A stretch of DNA of 64,000 nt from RUG754 sp964345365. GTDB lineage: Bacteria > Bacillota > Clostridia > Peptostreptococcales > Anaerovoracaceae. Position numbers and translations under genes: made by a program. Under the pieces are notes generated by a model. It made no database searches, was not told the DNA's origin, and saw only the letters and a program-made list of their open reading frames with translations. How positions within the stretch are numbered: position 1 is the first letter of the stretch; each line of letters opens with the position of its first letter. Location: contig CAYFQR010000002.1 in NCBI GenBank assembly GCA_964345365.1, forward strand, positions 1 to 64,000, written 5' to 3'. Below, in pieces: positions 7,026 to 15,914 of this stretch.

Positions 7026-9589
7026 TAAAACAATGTCTCCTGTTTGTTCTGATTTTCGGCATAAGCCTCAAACTCCTCTCTCGTCATCAAAACCTGACGA
7101 GGTCTTGAGCCGTCCTGAGGGCCCACAACGCCCATCTCCTCCATTATATCGACTATCCTCGCCGCTCTGTTATATCCGATTCTGAATCTTCTCTGGAGCA
7201 TTGATACCGATGCCTGCCCCGAATCTATCACAAGCTCCATAGCATCCATAAGAAGTTCGTCCGTATCGGCGGAATTACCGTCGGAGGCTCCGTTTCCGTT
7301 CACATCCGAGCGCTCAATTCTCGCTAAAATCTCCTTCTGTTTGCTGTCATCGGCATTGGCGACAGACTGTGATTTCACATAGTCTATTACTGAATTAACC
7401 TCTCTGTCGCTCACGAAACAACCCTGTATTCTGGTCGGCTCACCCTGCCCCATAGGTCTAAACAACATATCGCCTTTACCTAAAAGCTTTTCTGCACCTT
7501 TTTCGTCAAGTATAGTCTGTGAATCCACATGTGAAGATACCGCAAAAGCAATACGTGAAGGTATATTTGCCTTAATCACTCCCGTTAATACATCCACAGA
7601 CGGCCTCTGAGTCGCGACAATCAGATGCATCCCGGCCGCACGGGCTTTTTGAGCTATCCTGCAGATCGAATCCTGAACCTGCGAAGATGCCGCCATCATT
7701 AAATCCGCAAGCTCGTCTATGACAATGACTATTTGCGGAATGACTTTTTCTTCCTCATTGCTCAACCTTACAATATCATTGTATGTTTCAAGGTCTTTCG
7801 CACCCTCGGTATGAAATTTATTATACCTTTCCTCCATTTCCGCAACCGCCCAGTTGAGTGCAGCTGCGGCTTTCGTAGGGTCTGTAACCACCGGTATTAA
7901 AAGATGCGGTATACCGTTATAGTTGGAAAGTTCGACAACCTTAGGGTCGATTATAATCATCTTCACCTCATCGGGAGTCGCCTTGTATAGAAGCGAAGTA
8001 ATAATTGAATTGATACATACAGATTTACCGGAACCGGTAGAGCCGGCGATAAGGAGATGCGGCATAGCTTTAAGGTCTCCTACAATAACGTTTCCCGAAA
8101 TATTCTTGCCTACCGCAAAAGTAATCTTTGATTTTGCTTCCTTAAAGGCGGGTGAATCAATGATTTCCCTCAAGTTGACAGGAGAAAATCCTTCATTCTC
8201 TATTTCAATTCCTATCGCCGCCTTTCCCGGTATCGGGGCTTCTATCCTGATGCTCCTTGCTCTGAGATTGAGTGCGATGTCATCGGCAAGATTTACAACC
8301 TTTGCCACCTTGACACCGACAGCGGGCTGTATTTCATACCTTGTGACCGTAGGCCCCTGTGTGACCTGAACCACCGATGCATCGACGTTGAATGAACGGA
8401 GAGTTTCTTCAAGCTTCATAGCTTTTGCCTTAAGAGAGCTCTCCGGCTCTTTATTGGCGGCTACCGCCCTGTTAAGCAGATTTATCGGCGGAAGCTTATA
8501 TTTCTTACCCGTAGGAGAAATATTCAATTCCTCGCTTTTAAGCATAGCCTCACTCGCTTCTCTGTTTGTTATCCTCTTTTGAGGCTCCTTGTCAGCCGTA
8601 CCGTACTCCTGAGAAACAATATTGTCAACGATGACGTCATCTCCATCCAGCCCGTAGCCTGACACCTGAACTCTCGGTTCCTCAAGGCCGTAGCTTCCGC
8701 TTTCGGTTCTGCCGAACAGAGAATCATCCTTCATATAGCCTATAATCGTCTTTTTGCCGGCTGAATTATTGACACCGGTTTCTGCTTTCGCCGACGGAGG
8801 TATATATTCCTCTTCTCTTCTTGATGCGACAGTTCCGGCTGATACGGTCGAAGGCTTTTGAATATCGGTCTTCGACGGTCTTTTAACCTCAGGCCAAGGG
8901 TCGTTATTCATCACTGTCTGCGTTCCCTGTTCGTCTTGGTAAACCTCGTCCAAATGAGAGTGTTCCTTGATAAGACGCCTCTCCTCCAGCTTTTCACTTA
9001 TCTTATGTATGAATCTTGAAAGCGGTGTATTGATTAGTAAAAGAAGACAAACGAGCGCAGTGACTATCGAAAAAATCCAGCAACCTGCAACACCGAGCCA
9101 TTTAATAAGAGCCGATGCGATGAGCATGCCTATGAAGCCGCCGGATTCAAGCAGAATTCCTTTGGTATAGAAACCTGAAAGTGCCGCCTTGCTCCATACT
9201 ATCTGTTCCGCGGAAACGAATCGAATCGAATTCATCGTGCAAAGCATGAATATGAATAAAAGCATCAACGGAACCGTTCTTACACTGAAATGAGAGGTTT
9301 TTCTTGCGAACAGAAGTACACCGAATATAACCATGAAAACGGGCAGGACAAAAGATATCCAACCGAAAGTCCCTCTCATAACTTCTCTTAATATGTTTCC
9401 TAATTTTCCGGCACCCTCCGTAAAAACAGCAACAGCAAAAAACACGCCGATTGCGATAATGATTATCGCCCATATCTCGTCCATTACACGTTTGTCCGCT
9501 TTTCTCTTAGCCTGTATCTCTTCAGCTTTCTGTCTTGCCCTTGATGTCGGTTTCGATTTTGAAGCACCCCTGCCGCTAGCGTTAGCCAT
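7025..9589 (-). CDS. ftsK: DNA translocase FtsK/SpoIIIE
   Basis: This is a membrane-anchored ATP-driven DNA pump that clears chromosome DNA from the division septum. The 854-residue product has a short basic N terminus, about four hydrophobic segments between residues 40 and 200, a low-complexity linker to about 370, the motor with Walker A GSTGSGKSV near residue 515 and IVIDELADL as Walker B, and a C-terminal winged-helix gamma domain that reads orientation sites (VSMLQRRFRIGYNRAARIVD). It sits 12 bases after uppP and is coupled to rimO. Whether it is the vegetative or the sporulation paralogue cannot be decided from sequence. Confidence 0.95.
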   Translation of the reverse strand: MANASGRGASKSKPTSRARQKAEEIQAKRKADKRVMDEIWAIIIIAIGVFFAVAVFTEGAGKLGNILREVMRGTFGWISFVLPVFMVIFGVLLFARKTSHFSVRTVPLMLLFIFMLCTMNSIRFVSAEQIVWSKAALSGFYTKGILLESGGFIGMLIASALIKWLGVAGCWIFSIVTALVCLLLLINTPLSRFIHKISEKLEERRLIKEHSHLDEVYQDEQGTQTVMNNDPWPEVKRPSKTDIQKPSTVSAGTVASRREEEYIPPSAKAETGVNNSAGKKTIIGYMKDDSLFGRTESGSYGLEEPRVQVSGYGLDGDDVIVDNIVSQEYGTADKEPQKRITNREASEAMLKSEELNISPTGKKYKLPPINLLNRAVAANKEPESSLKAKAMKLEETLRSFNVDASVVQVTQGPTVTRYEIQPAVGVKVAKVVNLADDIALNLRARSIRIEAPIPGKAAIGIEIENEGFSPVNLREIIDSPAFKEAKSKITFAVGKNISGNVIVGDLKAMPHLLIAGSTGSGKSVCINSIITSLLYKATPDEVKMIIIDPKVVELSNYNGIPHLLIPVVTDPTKAAAALNWAVAEMEERYNKFHTEGAKDLETYNDIVRLSNEEEKVIPQIVIVIDELADLMMAASSQVQDSICRIAQKARAAGMHLIVATQRPSVDVLTGVIKANIPSRIAFAVSSHVDSQTILDEKGAEKLLGKGDMLFRPMGQGEPTRIQGCFVSDREVNSVIDYVKSQSVANADDSKQKEILARIERSDVNGNGASDGNSADTDELLMDAMELVIDSGQASVSMLQRRFRIGYNRAARIVDIMEEMGVVGPQDGSRPRQVLMTREEFEAYAENQNKQETLF

Positions 9590-9601
9590 AGTGATTTCTC
9601 C

Positions 9602-10435
9602 TTAAAAAAACATTGTTTTAGCTATTATCCCTACACCGATAACAAATAAATAATAGGAAAAGTATTTCAGCTTATTGTTTTTCACGATTTTCAGCATGAC
9701 CTTTATTGCAAAAAGCCCGCTGATAAATGAAATGAGCACCCCGACAGCAACGGGTCCCGCTTCGCCCGGAGCCAAGCCCGCCTTAATTCCGTCGGGAAGT
9801 TCCAAAAGAAATGAACCCAATATTGTGGGAATTGAAATTAGGAACACAAACCTAACAGCAAATTCTCTGTCAAGCTTGCAAATCAGCGAAGCAAACAACG
9901 TAGAACCCGACCTTGATATTCCGGGTATAATTGCAATACCTTGCACAATCCCGATAAATAAGGAATTTCTATAATTGAACTGTTCGATATTTCTATCACC
10001 GCCACCGTATTCCTCGGCAATCAAAAGCAAAACGCCTGTAACGATGAACATCGCGGCAACAAAAGCGGGATAAGCATACATGCTTCCGAAAAGATCTCCG
10101 AAAAACAAGCCGATAATTGCGGTCGGCACACAAGAAACAAGTATCATCACTCCTAATTTTCTGGTTGGATTGTCTTCCAACCTCAAACCTTTGCCCGTAC
10201 ATAAGTCTTTTATTGTTAACACTAATTCTTTCAGCAATTCCCAAATATCTTTCCAAAATACGATGAAAACTGCAATCAGTGTTCCTAAATGCAGTAGAAC
10301 GGCAAAGAACACCATGTTTTCTTCTTTGATTCCGAAATAGTTTTCAACTATTGCCAGATGTCCCGACGATGAAATCGGTAAAAACTCCGAAAGTCCCTGA
10401 ACGAGTCCGAGAACCGTCGCCTCAAAATAACCCAT
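9602..10435 (-). CDS. uppP: Undecaprenyl-diphosphatase
   Basis: This is a membrane phosphatase that recycles undecaprenyl diphosphate to the monophosphate carrier used for peptidoglycan and other envelope polymers. The 277-residue product is very hydrophobic and has both BacA/UppP signatures: GLVQGLSEFLPISSSGHL at the N terminus and PGISRSGST in the second half. It lies 3 bases after asd and 12 bases before ftsK, in a run that mixes cell-wall precursor supply with division functions. Confidence 0.95.
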   Translation of the reverse strand: MGYFEATVLGLVQGLSEFLPISSSGHLAIVENYFGIKEENMVFFAVLLHLGTLIAVFIVFWKDIWELLKELVLTIKDLCTGKGLRLEDNPTRKLGVMILVSCVPTAIIGLFFGDLFGSMYAYPAFVAAMFIVTGVLLLIAEEYGGGDRNIEQFNYRNSLFIGIVQGIAIIPGISRSGSTLFASLICKLDREFAVRFVFLISIPTILGSFLLELPDGIKAGLAPGEAGPVAVGVLISFISGLFAIKVMLKIVKNNKLKYFSYYLFVIGVGIIAKTMFF

Positions 10436-10438
10436 TGT

Positions 10439-11527
10439 TTATTTCTCCTTATTTTCCAAATATCCCATTTTATAGAGCGTCTCCGCACCGAGCACTCCCC
10501 CGCCTGCGGCTCCACGGAGCGTATTATGTGAAAGCCCTATGAACTTCCAATCATAAATACTATCTTCTCTTATTCTCCCTACGGAGATTCCCATGCCGTT
10601 TTCCCTGTTTACATCCGCCGTTACCTGCGGTCTGTCATCTTCACGGAAGTACTTTATAAACTGCTTCGGTGCTGACGGAAGCCCATTTTCCTGCGGATAT
10701 CCCGAATAGTTTTCTATCGCCTCTATCAATTCTTCTTTAGAGGCTTTCTTTCCGAGTTTGACAAAACAGGCCGCAGTATGACCGTTTAACACCGGAACCC
10801 TTATGCATTGACAGCTGATACGGATATTGTCCGCATTTACTATTGCCCCGTTCTCTATTTTTCCCCATATCTTAAGAGGCTCTTCCTCGGATTTTTGTTC
10901 TTCTCCGCTTATATAAGGTATGATGTTTCCTGCCATTTCCGGCCAGGAGCCAAAATCCTTGCCCGCACCCGAAATAGCCTGATATGTCGTTATGACGGCC
11001 TCATAAGGCTCCCACTTTTTCCAAGCCTCAAGAACAGGCACATATGACTGAATCGAGCAGTTCGGCTTAACCGCAATAAATCCCCTCTTTGTTCCGAGCC
11101 TCTTTCTCTGACTTTCAATTATCCTGTAGTGCTCAGAATTGATTTCAGGAATTACCATAGGAACGTCCTTTGTCCAACGATGTGCCGAATTATTCGATAC
11201 GACAGGGGTTTCAGCCTTGGCGTAGTCTTCCTCTATCTTAATTATCTCTTCCTTATCCATATCAAGTGCGCTGAAGCAAAAATCGATAAGATCGGAAACC
11301 TCGTCAACCTTGCTCACATCCATCACCTTCATTTCTCTGACGGACTCGGGGATATCGATATCCATCTTCCATCTTCCGCTAACCGCTTCCTCATAGCTCA
11401 TTCCTTCTGAGCGAGGACTTGCGGCAACTGCCGCTATTTCAAACCACGGGTGATCATGGAGAAGTGTAATAAACCTCTGCCCTACCATTCCTGTAGCTCC
11501 TAAAATACCTACTCTTAATTTTTTCAT
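10439..11527 (-). CDS. asd: Aspartate-semialdehyde dehydrogenase, archaeal/fungal type
   Basis: This reduces aspartyl phosphate to aspartate semialdehyde, the branch point to lysine/diaminopimelate, threonine and methionine. The 362-residue product starts GILGATGMVGQRF (NADP-binding) and has the catalytic Cys157 in VKPNCSIQ. Motifs and length fit the archaeal/eukaryotic Asd class rather than the usual bacterial one (about 340 residues). The start at 11527 is preferred; a longer reading to 11671 would overlap nth by 124 bases and adds no conserved sequence. It is 20 bases after nth and 3 bases before uppP. Confidence 0.92.
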   Translation of the reverse strand: MKKLRVGILGATGMVGQRFITLLHDHPWFEIAAVAASPRSEGMSYEEAVSGRWKMDIDIPESVREMKVMDVSKVDEVSDLIDFCFSALDMDKEEIIKIEEDYAKAETPVVSNNSAHRWTKDVPMVIPEINSEHYRIIESQRKRLGTKRGFIAVKPNCSIQSYVPVLEAWKKWEPYEAVITTYQAISGAGKDFGSWPEMAGNIIPYISGEEQKSEEEPLKIWGKIENGAIVNADNIRISCQCIRVPVLNGHTAACFVKLGKKASKEELIEAIENYSGYPQENGLPSAPKQFIKYFREDDRPQVTADVNRENGMGISVGRIREDSIYDWKFIGLSHNTLRGAAGGGVLGAETLYKMGYLENKEK

Positions 11528-11547
11528 TATCATCAGCCTTTCTATAT

Positions 11548-12183
11548 TTATTTCTTTGTCTTTTCTTTCCATTCGCACAGCTCGTTTATCGGGCAAGCAG
11601 GGCAATCGGGCTTTCTTGCTGAGCATATATTCCTGCCATGAAAAATCAGGCTGTGGTGTGTCTTTGTCCACCTGTGCTCAGGTATGTTTTTCATCAGTGA
11701 CAGCTCCGTCTTAAGTACATCTGCGCCCTTTGCTATGCCTATTCGGTTCGACACCCTGAATACATGAGTGTCCACGGCTATTCGCTGCTCTCCGAAACCT
11801 ACGGAAAGAACTACATTCGCGGTCTTCCTGCCGACTCCGGGAAGCTTTATCAGCTCATCGTATTCATTCGGTACTTTTCCGGAATGTTTCTCAACGATAA
11901 TCTCTGACAGTCCGATTATATTCTTTGCTTTTTGGTGATACATCCCTATTCTTTTTATACACTCTTCCACTTCACTTATCTCGGCGGACGCAAGCAAGTC
12001 CGGAGAAGGATATCTTGCGAAAAGCTCCGGCGTGACCACATTCACCGCCTTGTCGGTCGTCTGTGCCGACAGAACCACGGCAATCAGCAGTTGGAACACA
12101 TTTTTATGGTCGAGCGCACACTCCGCTTCGGGATATGTCTCTTCTAATATATCTAATATTTTTTTAATTTTTTCTTTTACCAT
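11548..12183 (-). CDS. nth: Endonuclease III
   Basis: This is a base-excision repair glycosylase/AP lyase for oxidised pyrimidines. The 211-residue product is typical in length, with the helix-hairpin-helix LPGVGRKTANVV carrying the catalytic Lys, the catalytic Asp in VDTHVFR, and the C-terminal [4Fe-4S] set C-x6-C-x2-C-x5-C. It is the first gene of the nth-asd-uppP-ftsK-rimO-pgsA run, and the divergent gntR starts 57 bases away. Its ribosome-binding site is weak. The GntR palindrome at 12210-12221 could also affect its promoter. Confidence 0.95.
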   Translation of the reverse strand: MVKEKIKKILDILEETYPEAECALDHKNVFQLLIAVVLSAQTTDKAVNVVTPELFARYPSPDLLASAEISEVEECIKRIGMYHQKAKNIIGLSEIIVEKHSGKVPNEYDELIKLPGVGRKTANVVLSVGFGEQRIAVDTHVFRVSNRIGIAKGADVLKTELSLMKNIPEHRWTKTHHSLIFHGRNICSARKPDCPACPINELCEWKEKTKK

Positions 12184-12187
12184 TGAT

Positions 12188-12216
12188 TTGACACATCTTC
12201 TTTGCTAAAATTGTAT
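12188..12216 (+). promoter_or_regulatory. Promoter of the GntR regulator
   Basis: TTGACA at 12188-12193 is followed after 17 bases by TTGTAT (12211-12216), which is part of the palindrome ATTGTATACAAT. The -10 box is not ideal, but the spacing and the nearby RBS and start codon fit. Confidence 0.5.
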
Positions 12217-12221
12217 ACAAT
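12210..12221. promoter_or_regulatory. GntR/FadR-type operator palindrome
   Basis: ATTGTATACAAT is a perfect 12-base palindrome of the GT-N(n)-AC form typical for GntR regulators of the FadR group. It overlaps the -10 box of the gntR promoter, 20 bases before its start codon, which suggests autorepression. Confidence 0.65.
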
Positions 12222-12240
12222 CTATACCCGGAGGTTAAAC

Positions 12241-12909
12241 ATGTTAAAATTAGATTTCCTTGACAGTAATTATATTGATAATCGTCCGATATCCGAAAAA
12301 ATATGCGAACAGTTGAAAATCGAGATTCTTTCGGGTGAAATAAAGCGCGGCCAGCGCATTACCGAAAGCTCGATATGCGAGAAATATTCGGTTTCACGTC
12401 CGCCTGTCCGAGAGATAATGAACAGGCTGGCAGCAGACGGATATATCTCTCTTATTCGTAACAAAGGAGCCGTTGTGGAGGGTTTTAACGCCCAGGTCGT
12501 AGACGACCTCCTTTATATGCGCAATCACCTGTATCCTCAGGCAGTTCAATGGGCGATTGAAAGGATTACCGTGGATGAGTTCGATCTTCTCCGAGAAACC
12601 ATAGGTTTCATCAGATTTTATACGAAGACCGGTGACGTCGAGAAAATCCTGAAGTTCTGCGACGGTTTCAACAGAATCATATATTATGCCACAAAGAACG
12701 CCGAGCTTGAAAACGTAATGATTAAATATGACTTCGTTATCAGACATTCGATTAAGCATCAGCGTTTCCCTGTAAATCTCCTTGAAATCCTGAGAGACGA
12801 GTATGATGCCATATTCAACGCTTTTCTCAAGAGAAACGTATCGCAGGGAACGGAAGCCGCTCAGATACATATTTTCAGGTCGCTTCTCAGACTTAAGGCT
12901 CAGAAATAG
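12241..12909 (+). CDS. GntR family transcriptional regulator (FadR-like)
   Basis: The 222-residue DNA-binding regulator has an N-terminal winged helix-turn-helix of the GntR type at about residues 10-75 (ISEKICEQLKIEILSGEIKRGQRI, then SVSRPPVREIMNRLAADGYI), followed by an all-helical ligand-binding part. The metal-binding Asp/His set of true FCD domains is not obvious, so the effector is unknown. The start at 12241 follows CGGAGG; a longer reading from 12202 has no RBS. It is divergent from nth and convergent with the M50 protease. The palindrome in its promoter suggests self-control. Targets are unknown; I did not find a second copy of the palindrome at another promoter here. Confidence 0.88.
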   Translation: MLKLDFLDSNYIDNRPISEKICEQLKIEILSGEIKRGQRITESSICEKYSVSRPPVREIMNRLAADGYISLIRNKGAVVEGFNAQVVDDLLYMRNHLYPQAVQWAIERITVDEFDLLRETIGFIRFYTKTGDVEKILKFCDGFNRIIYYATKNAELENVMIKYDFVIRHSIKHQRFPVNLLEILRDEYDAIFNAFLKRNVSQGTEAAQIHIFRSLLRLKAQK

Positions 12910-13023
12910 CCGTTTCTCAATCGCATCCAGGCTTAATACCCTTTCATTGTTTCAGTCGATGCAGGAGAATGTTTCGAAAGTAGCCGCTGCAAAAGACTTT
13001 TCACAAGAAGCCGTTGCTCAAAA

Positions 13024-13734
13024 CTATCCCACTATAACCGACATCAGCCATACAACCGGCGGTGTTATAATAATCGATGTAACATTAAATATTATAAGTG
13101 CCATAAGTATCAAAGTGCCTCTTTGATATATAGGATACCACCAGCTGTATTTTCTAAGGTCGAATATCTGTGTTATTATACCCCAGCCGTCAAGCGGAGG
13201 GCAAGGTATCAGGTTGAATATCATCAGTACGAGGTTAATATATACCGTAAAGAACACCATGTCGAACAGGATTCCGTTTGCCATTGAGTTCTTAATCATA
13301 ATCCTTGCAATAATTCCGAAGAACACGGCAATCAGTAAATTGATTGTAACTCCCGCTATAGATACGATGAACTCGTCACGCCTTTTGTTCTTATAAAAAT
13401 ACGGGTTTATTTCAACAGGCTTTCCCCAGCCGAATCCCGCAATGATTATAAAAACCATACCTATGGGATCAATATGTGTCATAGGACTTATAGACAGTCT
13501 CCCTTGCGACTTCGGTGTCGGGTCACCCAATAAATGCGAAGCATAGGCATGCCCCGCCTCATGTAGCGATATTCCTATAATTATACCCGGGAGCAGAACC
13601 AACTTAGCATACAGCCAGGCGCCCGGATTACTCATGTTAAGCAATCTTTCTACAATGAGGATTGCAATAAAAACCCAGAATATCGGGTCCATTCTCCTGA
13701 AAAATCTTTTTATATCGTCGATTATTTTTCTCAT
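13024..13734 (-). CDS. Site-2 protease family membrane metallopeptidase (M50)
   Basis: This is a multi-pass zinc protease that cuts substrates inside the membrane. The 236-residue product has the zinc motif HEAGH at residues 58-62 after a hydrophobic stretch and the second-site motif NLIPCPPLDGW near the C terminus. It is the short form without a PDZ domain, close to the YwhC/Rip-like group rather than RseP. It is transcribed alone, downstream of gatD-like A (76-base gap), with a good GGAG site before the ATG. Its substrate is unknown. Confidence 0.85.
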   Translation of the reverse strand: MRKIIDDIKRFFRRMDPIFWVFIAILIVERLLNMSNPGAWLYAKLVLLPGIIIGISLHEAGHAYASHLLGDPTPKSQGRLSISPMTHIDPIGMVFIIIAGFGWGKPVEINPYFYKNKRRDEFIVSIAGVTINLLIAVFFGIIARIMIKNSMANGILFDMVFFTVYINLVLMIFNLIPCPPLDGWGIITQIFDLRKYSWWYPIYQRGTLILMALIIFNVTSIIITPPVVWLMSVIVG

Positions 13735-13810
13735 CTTTCTCCTTTTTAACGGTCATGATTTATCTAAACTGATTTATTCAATTCAGTCTTGACACTCGGC
13801 AGTCGGTCTT

Positions 13811-14542
13811 TCAATAATAAAAGCCTCTTTTTACATCGGAATATTCCTCAACCCTCGCCAAATACGCCTCCATCGCCGCCTCCTCATGTGCGAGCTTGGG
13901 TTCCTCTATCCCGATGCTCCTTAAAAGCATCTCGGTAAACGGAGGATTAAGCACCAGAAGCGGCCCGATTAAGTATGTCCCGATGAAGTTGTTTTTCTTT
14001 ATCCCCTCTTCCGTAATTTCGGGGTTAAAACCTGAGCCTCGTTTTGTCATAAAAGCATAACACTCTTCGACGCCGGTATAGCAGCTATGTGAAAACTGTG
14101 ATTTATATCCGACAATAATTGTATCGCCGTACTTACCGGAATATTCTCCGAGATAGAGCGAATTAAATCTCTTCATAAGGTCAAGCTTCGCATATGTATT
14201 GAAGATACCGAGACACCTGAAGATTTCCCCGTCCGCAGATTCAATCCTGTCACCGAAGACTTCGATTGCATTTCCCGTTATCAAAAAATGCACGCCCAGC
14301 TCTATGAGCTCTCTTATTCTCTCCACATATTTTCCGAGTTTGTCCGTCACAAGACGCTGTGATGACTCCGACATCGTGCCCATATATATTAAGTCGGGCA
14401 GATTATTTGCAAAATACGGTTCTTCGGTCAGGTAATCCTCAACAACCTCAATCTCGTCCGAACATTTTTTTAGATAGCTTATATTCTCAAGGTCACCGTA
14501 AAGATTGGCGACCTCCGGAAACAATATTTCTATTTTAATCAT
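13811..14542 (-). CDS. GatD-like pseudo-amidotransferase (copy A)
   Basis: The 243-residue protein of the CobB/CobQ-type class I glutamine amidotransferase fold is closest to GatD, the partner of MurT in lipid II amidation. The fold aligns from start to end (LYGDLENISYLKK, ADGEIFRCLGIF, GFNPEITEEGI, IGTYLIGPLL). Yet the nucleophile Cys of GatD (in TICGGYQ) is Thr89 here (LITGNAIEVFG), and the catalytic His (TYLHGP) is Ile192 (TYLIGP). The oxyanion GGG motif is also changed (MGTMSES). It should not hydrolyse glutamine. The start at 14542 overlaps the MurT-like gene by 8 bases; a longer start to 14584 has no family support. It is the last gene of the long operon. Confidence 0.82.
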   Translation of the reverse strand: MIKIEILFPEVANLYGDLENISYLKKCSDEIEVVEDYLTEEPYFANNLPDLIYMGTMSESSQRLVTDKLGKYVERIRELIELGVHFLITGNAIEVFGDRIESADGEIFRCLGIFNTYAKLDLMKRFNSLYLGEYSGKYGDTIIVGYKSQFSHSCYTGVEECYAFMTKRGSGFNPEITEEGIKKNNFIGTYLIGPLLVLNPPFTEMLLRSIGIEEPKLAHEEAAMEAYLARVEEYSDVKRGFYY

Positions 14543-15914
14543 TGAAGTCGCCCTCCTCAAGCCTTTTTTTAACCATATCGGCAACCTTTATTCCGAGTTC
14601 CAAAGAATCCGTTCCATAGAGAACAAATATATTATCATTCTCAAAAAACTTCAATCTGTCCGGTGCATCGATTTCCTTTTCGGCGAATGAAAGACGGCTT
14701 TCATCTACGCCTGCGAGCAAAAGTCTGAGCTTATGGTCGTGCCTTCTCGGGCCGCAGAGCACGATATTCTTAATATTATCTCTGTTAAGAAACTCGAAAT
14801 CGCAGTCATAAAGCCAGCAGGTATTTTCACTCCAGTGTTTCATATCTCCCTGACATGAGTTCATCAGAATTATTTCCTTGTCGCCCGGCATCCCTGAAAT
14901 ATAATCAAAAACCCTCGTCGTAGCGAAAGCATTTTTTTCTTTTGCGAGCATTCTGAACAGCTTCTTATCCCCGAATTGTTCTTCATCAAATCTCGACTCG
15001 ACCAAGTTTACCCTTTCAAAAAATCCTTTTATTTCTCCTGAGCCGTATCCGAGTTCAAACAAAAGCGTTATTACGGAAACTTGGTTATATATATTAAATA
15101 TGCTGTCGTTCAAAAGGCGGTAACAGCCCGTTTCTGACGGCGTGTTCACGTCAATCGACATTCTGTCGGTGTCCGGGTTTTCCGCCGTATAATCGTATTC
15201 CGGAGACTTAAATCCGCAATTATCACAATAAGCCTTGCCGATATGATTATACCTCAGATACTCGTATTTCAACCTGTGGCTGCAAACGGGACAAACTTGA
15301 AAGTCATTTATAAGATTAATGCATTCCGTAATGTCATTCTCAAGCCTGTTAACACCGTAATATACCCTCTTGTTTAACGGTGCTATTCTCGAAGATATAA
15401 GGTCATCAGCATTTAGAATGAGTATCGAATCCTCGGGTATATTATTTGACAGGAAATCGGCGATATATTCAGGGTGAGCATTTCTCATTATCGAATCTCT
15501 GCTTAGGTTTGTTACCAATATATATTCGGGCTTCAAGAAAGGAAATACCCTCTTCGCCGACCTCTCGTCAACCTCAAAAACTCCTATCTCGTATTTTTCC
15601 GAGCCGAAAATGCTCATTCCCTGCACGAGTGCCGTGGCAATTCCCGTGTCAATATTGGAACCCGCCGAGTTATTCAGAACTATTTTATTGTCAACTCTTA
15701 AAATGTCGGTTATCAGATTGGAACAAGTAGTCTTGCCGTTTGTACCGGTAACCGCAATTATTTTTTTCGGCTTTTTTGCATAGCTTAAGAATGACGGGCA
15801 GATCTTAAGTGCGACAATACCCGGGAAATTTGTCCCGTTATGTTTGGTTATCCTAAGTGCGACAATCGCAAGCTTAGCCGCCCAAAGCGCTATGATATAT
15901 CTGATAAAGCCCAT
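14535..15914 (-). CDS. MurT-like Mur ligase family protein (copy A)
   Basis: The 459-residue protein has the MurT architecture: a hydrophobic N-terminal helix (residues 3-20), a Mur-ligase central domain with P-loop VTGTNGKTT (55-63), the Mg-binding Glu in VFEVDERS, a zinc ribbon C208/C211 and C230/C233, and a DUF1727-type C-terminal domain ending in the DCDFEFL and HDHKLRLLLAGV region. In known MurT the substrate is lipid II D-Glu. Here the RDQLDRYGE stretch is RDSIMRNAHPE and the Asp-rich motif before the Trp is not kept, so a different substrate is likely. The start at 15914 follows GGAGG and overlaps the ATP-grasp stop (TAATG). Confidence 0.82.
   Translation of the reverse strand: MGFIRYIIALWAAKLAIVALRITKHNGTNFPGIVALKICPSFLSYAKKPKKIIAVTGTNGKTTCSNLITDILRVDNKIVLNNSAGSNIDTGIATALVQGMSIFGSEKYEIGVFEVDERSAKRVFPFLKPEYILVTNLSRDSIMRNAHPEYIADFLSNNIPEDSILILNADDLISSRIAPLNKRVYYGVNRLENDITECINLINDFQVCPVCSHRLKYEYLRYNHIGKAYCDNCGFKSPEYDYTAENPDTDRMSIDVNTPSETGCYRLLNDSIFNIYNQVSVITLLFELGYGSGEIKGFFERVNLVESRFDEEQFGDKKLFRMLAKEKNAFATTRVFDYISGMPGDKEIILMNSCQGDMKHWSENTCWLYDCDFEFLNRDNIKNIVLCGPRRHDHKLRLLLAGVDESRLSFAEKEIDAPDRLKFFENDNIFVLYGTDSLELGIKVADMVKKRLEEGDFND

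Noticed and set aside
11528..11671. N-terminal extension of asd overlapping nth
   Set aside because: The extension overlaps nth by 124 bases and has no family match; a start with an RBS at 11527 gives the normal length.
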